Of a stretch of DNA of 64,000 nt, positions 54,001 through 61,899 are shown in pieces. The stretch covers positions 489,412-553,411 of the forward strand of contig CAJHNH020007534.1 in the NCBI GenBank assembly GCA_905116865.2, given 5' to 3'. A program made the position numbers and the translations under genes. The notes beneath the pieces were generated by a model. It was not told where the DNA came from and searched no databases. It saw nothing but the letters and a program-made list of their open reading frames with translations. Source of the DNA: Candidula unifasciata. Its lineage: Eukaryota; Mollusca; Gastropoda; Stylommatophora; Geomitridae. The first letter of the stretch is position 1, and every line of letters starts with the position of its first letter.

Positions 54001-57000
54001 CCCTGTGGGTTCTAGTGCAAAGACTTTCTATTTATACTGTTTTCAGGTTTTCTCAAAGTGTGTCCTATTTATTGACAGTATCTTTTCTTCATCTCTTGAT
54101 TCACTGAAAATTTGTTTAGTTTTCTTCAAAAGCTCATTATTATTGACTGTATCCTGCCACTTAACTTCCTCTGTTCTGTGGTGGCTCAATTTTATTAATT
54201 TTTATAGTTCATTACACCGGCTCTGTGGCTAAGTCGATGCGAACGCTTCGTAATGCTGGGTTCGATCCCAGCTGCAGGCCATGCACCTTGCATTGGTTTT
54301 GACAGTGGTATCAAGAAAGCCGACCATCCAGAAAGCAATGGCAAACTACTGGACGTAAATTTGCCTAGAAAAACCACACAACAGCCAGGGGCTGTTGGGG
54401 TTGGTTCTGCAACGTCCTGTAAAGGATACACAACTGTTCATTAGTAAAAAGTCATATTTGTTCTCCATGTTTTAGATCAGTAATGATTTGACATTAGAGT
54501 CAAATATTTAGATTGGTGTTAGTTTCAGAGGTACACATTATAGTTTTCATACAAAAGTAACATTTTGATAATACTATTATACAACAGCGAGTGTCCGAAA
54601 ATGGCAAGAATTACACATAAACTAATCTAGCAAATATTTTGGGAAAACAAGATCACAACTGAAGAATTGAGGGGAAAACAAGATCACAACTGAAGAATTG
54701 AGGGAAAACAAGATCACAACTGAAGAATTGAGGGAAAACAAGATCACAACTGAAGAATTGAGGGAAAACAAGATCACAACTGAAGAATTGAGGGAAAACA
54801 AGATCACAACTGAAGAATTGAGGGAAAACAAGATCACAACTGAAGAATTGAGGGAAAACAAGATCACAACTGAAGAACTGAGGGGAAAACAAAATGTTCT
54901 TCACTGGCAAGCGTTATCAAAGAAAGAAGATGAGCATGCCCTGGACAAGTTTGCAGAATGCCTCATGACACTTTGGCATGGACAGCTCTCCAGTGGATAG
55001 CTGATGGGAAACAATTAGACATGGATGACCTAAGGAAACCTGGAGTAGGACGGCAGAAAGGGAAATAAAACAGTGTAAAATGAAATGAGATACCACAGGC
55101 AGAAAAGCAGCGGACTGGTAGCAATAAAGATCCCTTGTAAATGCCTTATTTATCAGAAGTGACGTAAAGAGGATATAGATAGATACGGCTTACATCCACA
55201 AATGTTGTGGCTCACCTCCATCTCTAGCCTGGTAGTTGTTACAAGTCTCATCGGGGATGCCCGTGCTGTGAGCGTACTGCCACACTGCCCTGTCGTCTCC
55301 ACCTTCGCAGCTGCCAGCGTTGGCGCAGTCGATCACCTCCTGGGCTGACAAGTAAGCACTGGGCCATACTCCACCACGCTTGATGTTAATGCGGTCTGCG
55401 AAAGCACTGGTTGATCCCATAGCCCAGCATGAGCCACAATCTGACAACAAGCAAACAGAATGTATTTGAGACTGGTTGGGAAAACTCTTATGCAGTGCAG
55501 ATCTAATAAGGAGAATTCACTAGGGACACCTCTTTTCTTCTTCTTCACGTTCATCACTGTAAAATCTGGCGGAAAGTTCTGGTTGTTCGTCCACTTCTGG
55601 ACTCTAGTCCTGTTCCAGAACATGAGTGTTGCGTGTACATCCATTTCACAGGTCTGACTCATTTGTATGCAGACTGTTGGTTCCTTGCCTCTCATGCAGA
55701 TGTACTCTGACTACAAAGGAAGCTCCCAATTAGTTGACTCTTACGACGTGATTTTGGGCAGGCAGTGGGTCTATTCTTGTTCTCCCCCACAATGTTCTCT
55801 GGCTGTAAAACACCTGTGAACAGTTCTGGTTGTTCATCCACTTTTGGACTTTGGGCTTGTCCTTTTAAAGATCTGGCTAATCTGTAGGCAGGCTGCTGGT
55901 TACTCCCCTCTCAAGTAGATGCACTCCAACTTCAAAGGAAAAATCCTTGTTAGGGGCAATTCCTCCCTTCTCCCACACACATACAAATGGGGTCCTTAAA
56001 CCCACACAGAGATGGGTCTCATTGAAAGGACACTGTCATCAGGTTTTCTCAGTATGTATTCCAGTCAGCCCCCTTTCCTCATTTACTGTTTTACTGAAAC
56101 AGTTGTTTTTTTCTTCCCTGTGATTCATCCGTGTCTTCTAAGGTCTTCTTCTTTGGCCATGTGGGTTTTATTGCAGAAACCTTATCATCAAGTTTTGTCA
56201 GTGTGTCCTATCCACTGCCAGCACCTTTTTTCCTCACCTACTGATTCAATGGAGCTTATTTGCTTCTCTCCAAAAGCTCTGCATCAGTCTTCTTCTTCAC
56301 TACACCGGCTGTAAATGTACCATGAAAGTTCTGGTTGTCTGCCAACTTCTGGACTTGTCTTGCTCCAGAACTTAAGTTTTTCTTGCATTCTTTTACCGAT
56401 CTGACTTGTGTGCAGACTGTTGGTTACTCTAGCTTCAAATGATACACCCCTAATTACTTGATTTACGACATGTTGTTAGCAACAGTGATTATGTTGTACC
56501 ATGTACTTTGATCTGCAACAGTGATTATGTTGTACCATGTACTTTGATCTGCAACAGTGATTATGTTGTACCATGTACTTTGATCTGCAACAGTGATTAT
56601 GTTGTACCATGTACTTTGATCTACATCAGTGATTATGTTGTACCATGTACTTTGATCTACATCAGTGATTATGTTGTACCAAGTAATTCCTTCTATGCTA
56701 CCCAGCAAGCAGTTGACCACTGCTGAATTATTTTTTTTTAAATAAATAAATTCATTTTAAAATATGAAATTATACAATTAAAAGAGAAATAAAACTTACA
56801 CTGTGGAATGTGCTGATTACGTGAGCTACTTGCATAGTTTTTTCCACTGATATTTCTCCAGTCCAGTGCTGTTGGGAGAGCTGCAATATACGCTGGATTT
56901 TCAAAGGCACGGGGCTTGGTTCTGAATGAGGATATTCATATATGGTTACAAAAAACAATAATGGTGCCTGCTAAACACATTGACAAGCAAAATCAGAGCA

Positions 57001-58578
57001 CTCTTGATATTCCCATAAGAGCTCCGTCTCCATCATCAACAGGAGAGTACCAGGTACTATTCTTTTATTACACCCCATTTCAGGAGCTACAAAATTTCTA
57101 GGGAATTCCTAGGGAATTTCCTAGATAGTCCTATTTTATAAGGATGTTAGGGTTAGTTTATTCTTTTTCCTCCTCTTCTTCTTTTATTCCTTCAAAATTG
57201 ATTATCTTTGTCTGCAATGTTGTCTCTAGTATTAGCTTCACTGCCTTGTGTGAGTCATTCAGCGATCCATAAAGTTTGGCTTTAACCAGTGTTTCTCTTG
57301 ACCAGAACTTAGAGACTGATGTGAATTGGGGATATTATAGGGTGGGCCCTGAAAAGGGCTTTTTTTGGGTAGCGGCAGGGGAGTGCCCTGAAAAGGACTG
57401 ATAGCATCTATGTTTGTATACTGCTGGGTTAGATTAAGGATTAACCTTAGAGTTATATTTGTATGCTTTTGTTTCGTCTTGTCATTCTTTGGTGCCTGTG
57501 CTATAGACTCTACAGAGGTATTCTTTTACTTTGTTCAAGTTCAGCGATTCTCAACCTGTTGGTCGCGACCCCTTTGGGGTGAAACGGCCATTTTACAGAA
57601 GTCGCCTAAGACTATCAGAAAACATATATTCACTGAAGTTATGAAGTAGCAATGATAATAATTGGCTATCTTCCGAATAACAGCCACATATTATGGTGGC
57701 CAAAAACACACCCTGACAAGGCCTCAGTCACATGTAAATTGTGGACATCCGGTACTTAAATTGCAGACCGGCAACTATACCACCACCGCCGAGAGTATCT
57801 CCCGCGCCGCAGAGAGGGGCTAAACTAGATGGCTGGGACTCATGAGCAGCATCTCCTGCAGCTTTGCTCGTCAGTTCCAGCAATCTAGTTTAGCCCCGCT
57901 CCGCGGCGCAGGAGATACTCTCGGCGGTATAGTCGCCAGAAGTCTGCAATTGACTTGCGACTGGCCCTGTTTTTGGCCGCCATAATATGTGGCCGTTATT
58001 CGGAGGATAGTCCTATAATTTTATGGTTGGGAATCACCACAACACGAGGAACTGTATTAAAGGGTCGCGGTATTATTAGGAAAGAAGAGAATCACTGGTC
58101 TAGTCCATAGGTTTAGCATTCCGTGCGGTAGTCGCCAGAAAACCGCAAATTAAGTCACCAGAAGTGCGCAACTGACATGTGACTGAGGCTCTGTTAGCGT
58201 GTTTTTGAGGCCGCCATTTTTTGTGCCCGTTATTTGGAGGTCAGCCGGACTGAGGCCCTGTTAGGATATTTGTATGGCCGCCATAATGCCGTGGAAGAAG
58301 TTCGGAGGAGAGCCAATTAAAATACATACTTTGAAAATACTGCTTTCTAGTTTGTTTGTGTGTACTTACTTAACAACCTGAGTTGGATCAGTGAAGTTGG
58401 TCTTCCTAACGAGGCAATGCGACGATTTCTTTCCTGTTTTCCTTGTATGAAAACCATTTTTCTCAGAGTGGGCAGTTAACACCTTAAACTCCCTGACGTT
58501 TTCCGGCCTGCATTCTACAAAGACCACAGCCGCTAAACTCAACAAGAAAACACAGAAAGCAACTGTAGATGCTCCCAT
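47957..58578 (-). CDS. CTSZ: Cathepsin Z/X-like cysteine protease, copy C (7 exons)
   Basis: Third and most compact paralogue. Complement exons are 58578-58370, 56921-56800, 55440-55216, 53367-53217, 51639-51564, 49008-48922 and 48061-47957. The product is 324 residues with a signal peptide to about residue 23, propeptide Cys55 in [17 protein letters not shown] with Cys115, His264 in [11 protein letters not shown] and Asn284 in RNSWG. In pro-cathepsin X of vertebrates a propeptide Cys is disulphide-bonded to the active-site Cys to keep the zymogen latent; the equivalent Cys is kept here and in A and B. One copy-specific change is Val where A and B have Glu at the exon 3/4 junction (GVCSAENTC). 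Introns 2 and 3 contain 36-bp and 30-bp minisatellites, and intron 1 holds a hAT MITE. It lies head-to-head with the NTF2 gene. Intact, probably functional. Confidence 0.95.
48420..48690 (-). mobile_element. SINE-like repeat with tRNA-like end (family 4)
   Basis: The minus strand starts near tctgtggcgaagtgatcaag, then cttgggtttatttc as a weak B box. A partial relative is at 10150-10245. Confidence 0.5.
48922..49008 (-). CDS. CTSZ: cathepsin Z copy C exon 6 (catalytic His and Asn)
   Basis: Encodes [19 protein letters not shown] and [10 protein letters not shown]. Phase 0 on both sides. Confidence 0.93.
49065..49225 (+). repeat. GAA-tailed short element next to exon 6
   Basis: Has actccctcgaagtctgagta and ends acagcaggtaaacgaagaag. 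Starts about 57 bp from copy C exon 6. Confidence 0.65.
49340..49690 (-). mobile_element. LINE C-terminal fragment
   Basis: Minus strand: [20 protein letters not shown] then YTREMN; related to 10900-11215 and 17640-17870. Confidence 0.7.
49735..50130 (+). mobile_element. LINE tail with three 91-bp tandem units
   Basis: Starts [20 protein letters not shown] and continues [20 protein letters not shown]; then units starting gaagatcatctgtgtcagag recur at 49861, 49952 and 50043, i.e. 91 bp apart. Confidence 0.85.
50165..50600. repeat. Two GAA-family fragments, opposite orientation
   Basis: 50165-50285 lies on plus (aagtcctggaaccggactaa). 50420-50600 lies on minus (ttctccagcaaaaagttctg). Confidence 0.6.
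50600..50835 (-). mobile_element. LINE fragment
   Basis: Plus strand ccatgccttctgctactatt matches the LINE at 52010-52440. Confidence 0.55.
50925..51180 (-). mobile_element. Jockey-type LINE tail
   Basis: Plus strand ccccatcttcagcagcaagc, ctcctcagaccataatgatc and cagcttgtcatacatcagtt. Confidence 0.65.
51564..51639 (-). CDS. CTSZ: cathepsin Z copy C exon 5
   Basis: A 76-nt exon encoding [20 protein letters not shown] and ending NTSPG at a gtaagt donor. Confidence 0.91.
52010..52440 (-). mobile_element. LINE ORF2 C-terminal fragment
   Basis: Minus strand: [40 protein letters not shown] and [17 protein letters not shown], with little decay. Confidence 0.8.
52515..52783. mobile_element. Inverted-repeat MITE, second copy
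   Basis: Ends ggttctttattaacatccta and taggatattaataaagcacc. The flanks aagactgg (52507-52514) and aagactgt (52784-52791) form an 8-bp duplication with one mismatch. Opposite orientation to 5205-5498. Confidence 0.8.
52908..53160 (-). mobile_element. SINE family 1, full-length
   Basis: The minus-strand head tgtagtcgctagacactcac with B box gggttcagatcc; the body ends in aaaggcggggaaatggg. 57 bp from copy C exon 4. Confidence 0.75.
53217..53367 (-). CDS. CTSZ: cathepsin Z copy C exon 4
   Basis: Encodes [19 protein letters not shown] and [20 protein letters not shown]. The split first codon reads Val instead of the Glu found in A and B. Confidence 0.92.
53540..53890 (-). mobile_element. SINE family 2, nearly complete
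   Basis: Minus-strand head with B box gggttcaagccc, then the shared body ending near atgttgatctgt. Confidence 0.75.
53925..54210 (-). mobile_element. LINE C-terminal fragment
   Basis: Plus strand tgttttcaggttttctcaaa and tgattcactgaaaatttgtt, matching 3630-4010. Confidence 0.55.
54210..54430 (+). mobile_element. tRNA-headed SINE (family 3)
   Basis: ggctctgtggctaagtcgat then B box gggttcgatcccagc; the rest parallels 2538-2765. Confidence 0.78.
54634..54890. repeat. 30-bp minisatellite in copy C intron 3
   Basis: Eight to nine units of aaaacaagatcacaactgaa plus gaattgaggg. 30 bp keeps frame, giving [10 protein letters not shown] on plus. Confidence 0.95.
55216..55440 (-). CDS. CTSZ: cathepsin Z copy C exon 3 (active-site Cys)
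   Basis: Encodes [29 protein letters not shown] and [15 protein letters not shown]. The donor is gtgag. Confidence 0.95.
55535..56010 (-). repeat. Two GAA-family elements in tandem
   Basis: 55535-55800 and 55800-56010, both minus. Plus strand words tctggttgttcgtccacttc and ctggttgttcatccactttt mark each. Confidence 0.7.
56025..56475 (-). mobile_element. LINE C-terminal fragment followed by GAA-family element
   Basis: 56025-56290 is like 3630-4010. 56292-56475 starts cttcttcttcactacaccgg. Confidence 0.55.
56475..56700. repeat. 36-bp minisatellite in copy C intron 2
   Basis: Six units around cagtgattatgttgtaccat, 36 bp apart. Confidence 0.95.
56800..56921 (-). CDS. CTSZ: cathepsin Z copy C exon 2
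   Basis: Encodes [40 protein letters not shown] and the first base of the Tyr codon before CGSC. Confidence 0.93.
57165..57330 (-). mobile_element. LINE 3' fragment
   Basis: Plus strand gattatctttgtctgcaatg and ccataaagtttggctttaac match 29090-29440. Confidence 0.55.
57542..58097 (+). mobile_element. hAT MITE (SPIN/Charlie-like ends) with a nested element
   Basis: Begins cagcgattctcaacctgttg, then gtcgcgacccctttgggg and gtcgcctaagactatcagaa. Ends with gaggaactgtattaaagggt, cgcggtatt and gagaatcactg. This is the layout of non-autonomous hAT elements known from vertebrates, recalled from memory. Flanks ttcaagtt and gtctagtc match at 5 of 8. Interrupted at 57664-58013. Intron 1 of copy C. Confidence 0.85.
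57664..58013. mobile_element. Foldback element nested in the hAT MITE
   Basis: About 350 bp, nearly one long imperfect palindrome. Terminal arms start ggctatcttccgaataac on the left, with ggactatcctccgaataacg as the right-arm reverse complement. The arms also pair through gccgagagtatctcc. Target duplication ataatt at 57658-57663 and 58015-58020. Confidence 0.85.
58115..58316. mobile_element. Partial, tandem right-end copies of the foldback element
   Basis: Two stretches with ggccgccat followed by ttatttggagg and by ttcggaggagagcc, related to the right arm of 57664-58013. Confidence 0.6.
58370..58578 (-). CDS. CTSZ: cathepsin Z copy C exon 1
   Basis: Starts [17 protein letters not shown]; signal peptide followed by a propeptide with Cys55 and a possible glycosylation site NFT. 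Ends in phase 2 at gtaagt. Confidence 0.93.
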
Positions 58579-58627
58579 GTTTAAAAATAATAAGTTTGTG
58601 AAAGAAAAAAAAGAGGTTTCAAATTAG

Positions 58628-58790
58628 GAGAAAGCGATTGTGGTCTCTGCGACTTCAGTCGCACCGTCGTCTGTTTTCTATTGTTGGGTCACGTGATTTG
58701 TGTACATGTGGTCATGTGACCCGCTGTCTTGTGACAATCTGATAGCGATATTGGGAGGCGATTAACTCCCACAGCTCACTGCTCATGTTA
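58628..58790 (-). promoter_or_regulatory. Promoter block of cathepsin copy C with E-boxes
   Basis: GTCACGTGAT lies at 58688-58697, about 112 bp upstream of the ATG, and GTCATGTGAC at 58711-58720. A farther shared stretch (tgtcttgtga, then gattaactcc) also aligns with copy A. Confidence 0.57.
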
Positions 58791-59221
58791 ACTCTTTTAA
58801 TCCAGTCTGGACATTGTGTTTATTGATTATTAAATGCGTAAAGCCGTAACTGCAACGTCTTTTGGTCGTTTGTTAATATTATTTACTGCTATTGGTTCTG
58901 TAATTTACTTCATTTGCGTGTGTGTGTGTGTGTAATGTGATTGTGTGTGTGTATGTGTGTGTGTGTGTATGATCGCACACTAGAAAGATTAAGCCGGGTG
59001 ACTCAGAGAAGGTAGGGTTTGGTGGCAAATTTGAATGGACACTGAAAACAGAGAGCTTCGGCTATAAGCCACAACATCCAATATGATCATGGAAGAAGAG
59101 CAGTAACAGTAGCTTTCCAGTGGCTTCAGCACAGCCCAGCATTGTGTAATTGTAACGGACTCTCAGAGCATGCTTCGGAAAACAGAAACCGACGTCTTAC
59201 ACGTAGGGTGGCTTGCATGGA

Positions 59222-59495
59222 TTCTTCTTCTTCTTTGTCTTCACGTTCACTGGCTGTAATAGGAAAGATCTGGTTGTTTGTCAACCTCTGCACTTTAGTC
59301 TTGTTCCAGAACCTGAGTTTTGCGTGCACCTTCGTTTAACAGATCTGATTTAAATGTATGCATATTGTTTTTGCTTGTCTTGCAGACATATGCACTCCGA
59401 TTAGTCGACTATTACGACATGCTTGTTGGGGTTGCACTGGATATGGTCTAGTTTTCCCCACGATGGGGTCCTGAAACCCACACGGGGAGGCGCTT
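59222..59495 (-). repeat. GAA-tailed short element
   Basis: Plus strand ttcttcttctttgtcttcac to gaaacccacacggggagg. Between copy C and NTF2. Confidence 0.72.
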
Positions 59496-59499
59496 GCGT

Positions 59500-60305
59500 G
59501 GAGTGATAAGACTCTGATAAAGAATATATCATTGATTTTCTGTCCTGGGCTTTCTTGTGTGCAGGATAACAGATTACTGCTGCAACTCCTCTGGGCAGTG
59601 AGCTTCTTTACCAAAAAGCGGACATGGTGAAGGTGAAGGATGAGGAGGGTAAGGAGGAGGAGAAGAAGAAGCAGAATAACCAACATTAATAAAAATAATT
59701 GACAACACCGATCTCTGAAATATGTTACTGGGCTAAATTCTTCCCGCTACACACTTTATGACTGTTCACCGGTTGAGAAACACTGTTCTCATCAAATGTA
59801 ACCTATTCAAACTTACAAAACGCTGATAAGGGGAGTTATATCATTCTAGTTGTGTCATTCAAGTGTTCTTAAAGTTTTTACGTAGTTTTATAACATTCGT
59901 CATGTGACACAGCATTCAACTCTGGACTTAATTATTAGATATAGTGATATCATTATCTTTTCTATCGCCCTTATTTTAATAAAGTAATATTTAATCAATC
60001 ACGCTTTCATTGTGTGTCTGCGTTTTTTTTTCTCTTCATGTGCACATATCTACTGTTAATGTTGTTATATATACATTCACCGCCTTACTAGATAAATAGA
60101 GAAGACCGTGATTCATTATACCGTCCCCCTGCATGACTTGTTATTTCTGGCAGAAGAATGAGTGTCAAAGTTAAAGTAATATTAAAATTGGACCATATTC
60201 TTTCCCATGAAACCGGAATAGTATTACAAGTTGTCTGATTCTTCCAATCCTCCTCCTCCTCCTCTTCTTCTCCTACCCTCACTTCTTCCTCTCCCCTCTA
60301 TCATC
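59500..60305. other. Intergenic, no recognised gene
   Basis: 59765-59790 has ccggttgagaaacactgttc, a possible hAT end remnant. A GGA/TCC-rich run lies at 60245-60300. No coding signal. Confidence 0.4.
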
Positions 60306-60309
60306 TAAT

Positions 60310-60790
60310 GGAGCATAGAAGTTAACTAACTCGGGCAAGTCGTTCTATTCATTGCTATTGAATACAGCTCACTACATGTCCTCCCCATCTTTTTAAATTC
60401 ACTCTATAGCTCCCTTGTCGATGTTTTTTAGGGGTCTGCCTCTATTTCTGCACATCTGTGCGTTCCTGTGCAAAGACATTCTAGTTAAACTGTCCTCAAG
60501 TTTTCTTAACGAGTGTCCTAGCCAAGCCAGCGTTCTTTCTTCTCCTCTTGGTCCACTGGAACTTGTTTAGTTCTCTCCCAAAGCTCAGCATCAATAATTC
60601 TATCATACCATTTAATTCCCTCGATTCTGCGGAGGCACCAGTTAGTGAATGTTTGTAGTTTTTTAGTAATTGCCTTAGTTGTTTACCATATTTCCGCGCC
60701 ATAGAGACATTAGATTTTAAAATTGTAAGTTTAGTATAACGTTAATTTCTTTTAACCTCCGCAAATTTCCTGTGCTATAAAAGCCCTTTT
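60310..60790 (-). mobile_element. LINE C-terminal fragment
   Basis: Minus strand reads [20 protein letters not shown], then the TLVKKT and further tail. Family of 3630-4010. Confidence 0.65.
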
Positions 60791-60867
60791 TGACTTTTGC
60801 ATTTGTATTTTAATATCTATATGTTCCCTCATCTTTATCTACATTGCTGACAAAATAAGTATACTAT

Positions 60868-61015
60868 TCTTCTTCTTCTTGTCCACCGGTGGAAAGTTCT
60901 GGTTGTTCGCCAATCGCATGACTAGTTTTGTTTCAGAACCTTAGTGTTGGGTGCACACCCCTTTCACAGATCTGACTTATCTGTATGTAGACTCTTGGTT
61001 CCTTACCATCAAGCT
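60868..61015 (-). repeat. GAA-tailed short element, partial
   Basis: Plus strand ttcttcttcttgtccaccgg and ggttgttcgccaatcgcatg. Confidence 0.6.
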
Positions 61016-61084
61016 GTTTTGTAGAGGTCTTCTGAATTCCATACCTCGTGTTACCGAGTTGATGTGTTGAAATGCACTGTATGC

Positions 61085-61420
61085 GTGATTTTATTTTATT
61101 TTATTCAAGAACCGACATCACAGCACTCGTTGCATTCACATAAGCGCTCCGTCACCATCTTTAACAGCCAGCGAAGAGTTCCGATACCAATGGTGCCAGT
61201 AGCATTCTGATTAAACGTCCGTCTTGCTTTTCCTCTGAGCCTCGAGCATCTGCCAGAACCTCTCGTCACCCCCAAAAGCATAAATCTCACCACACTGTGG
61301 TGATCAATCTGCTCCTCGGAACCGTAAAAGCTCTCCCACAAGGCACTAACCACGTCTGCCTTATCATACATACATCAGTATTCTAACAAGCTTTGCAGAG
61401 CCAGACAGTCTGTCCGCCTT
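61085..61420 (-). mobile_element. Jockey-type LINE tail upstream of NTF2
   Basis: Minus strand: MYDKADVVSALWESFYGSEE, RCSRLRGKARRTFNQNATGT and ERLCECNECCDVGS, close to 1-240. Confidence 0.75.
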
Positions 61421-61797
61421 TATGCGTAAGTTTGAGAAATTATCGACAGTAAAAGAAACAGACGACTGTGTGTGAAAACCAACACGACAAGGCATGGATT
61501 GCAATAATAATAAAATAATCACCATGAGAAGAAGAAGAAGAAGAAATTTAGCTTTGTACACAATTTTTTTCTAGTAAAATGGGTCATTTCTTTTCAGTAC
61601 AAATCTTTTACTGGCGGGTAAGTTTGTGTTTTTAACTAACCACTGAAGGGGAACAAAAGTGAGCTTCCGGTCTGGAAAAAGCCAGGGGAATTTGCTTTTC
61701 AAAAGCCGGCTCCAGAAAAACGTTTATATTTTTGAGCTGTTCCTGTGGCTGGTATTTTTTTTGTATTTGTCTCGATCAACAGAGGAGAATAAATAAA

Positions 61798-61899
61798 ATG
61801 AATCCTAACTTTGACTCAATCGGTAAACAGTTTGTTGAACAGTATTATCTTGTTTTCGACAACAAAGACATCAGAGGCCAGGTGGCGGTGATGTACCAT
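61798..61899 (+). CDS. NUTF2: NTF2 exon 1 (coding part)
   Basis: 34 codons from ATG to His34, followed by a consensus gtaagt donor. No upstream in-frame ATG with better similarity is visible. Confidence 0.9.

Noticed and set aside
54622..55000. Repeat-protein-like frames (ENKITTEEL)
   Set aside because: 30-bp intronic minisatellite; both strands open by chance of unit length.
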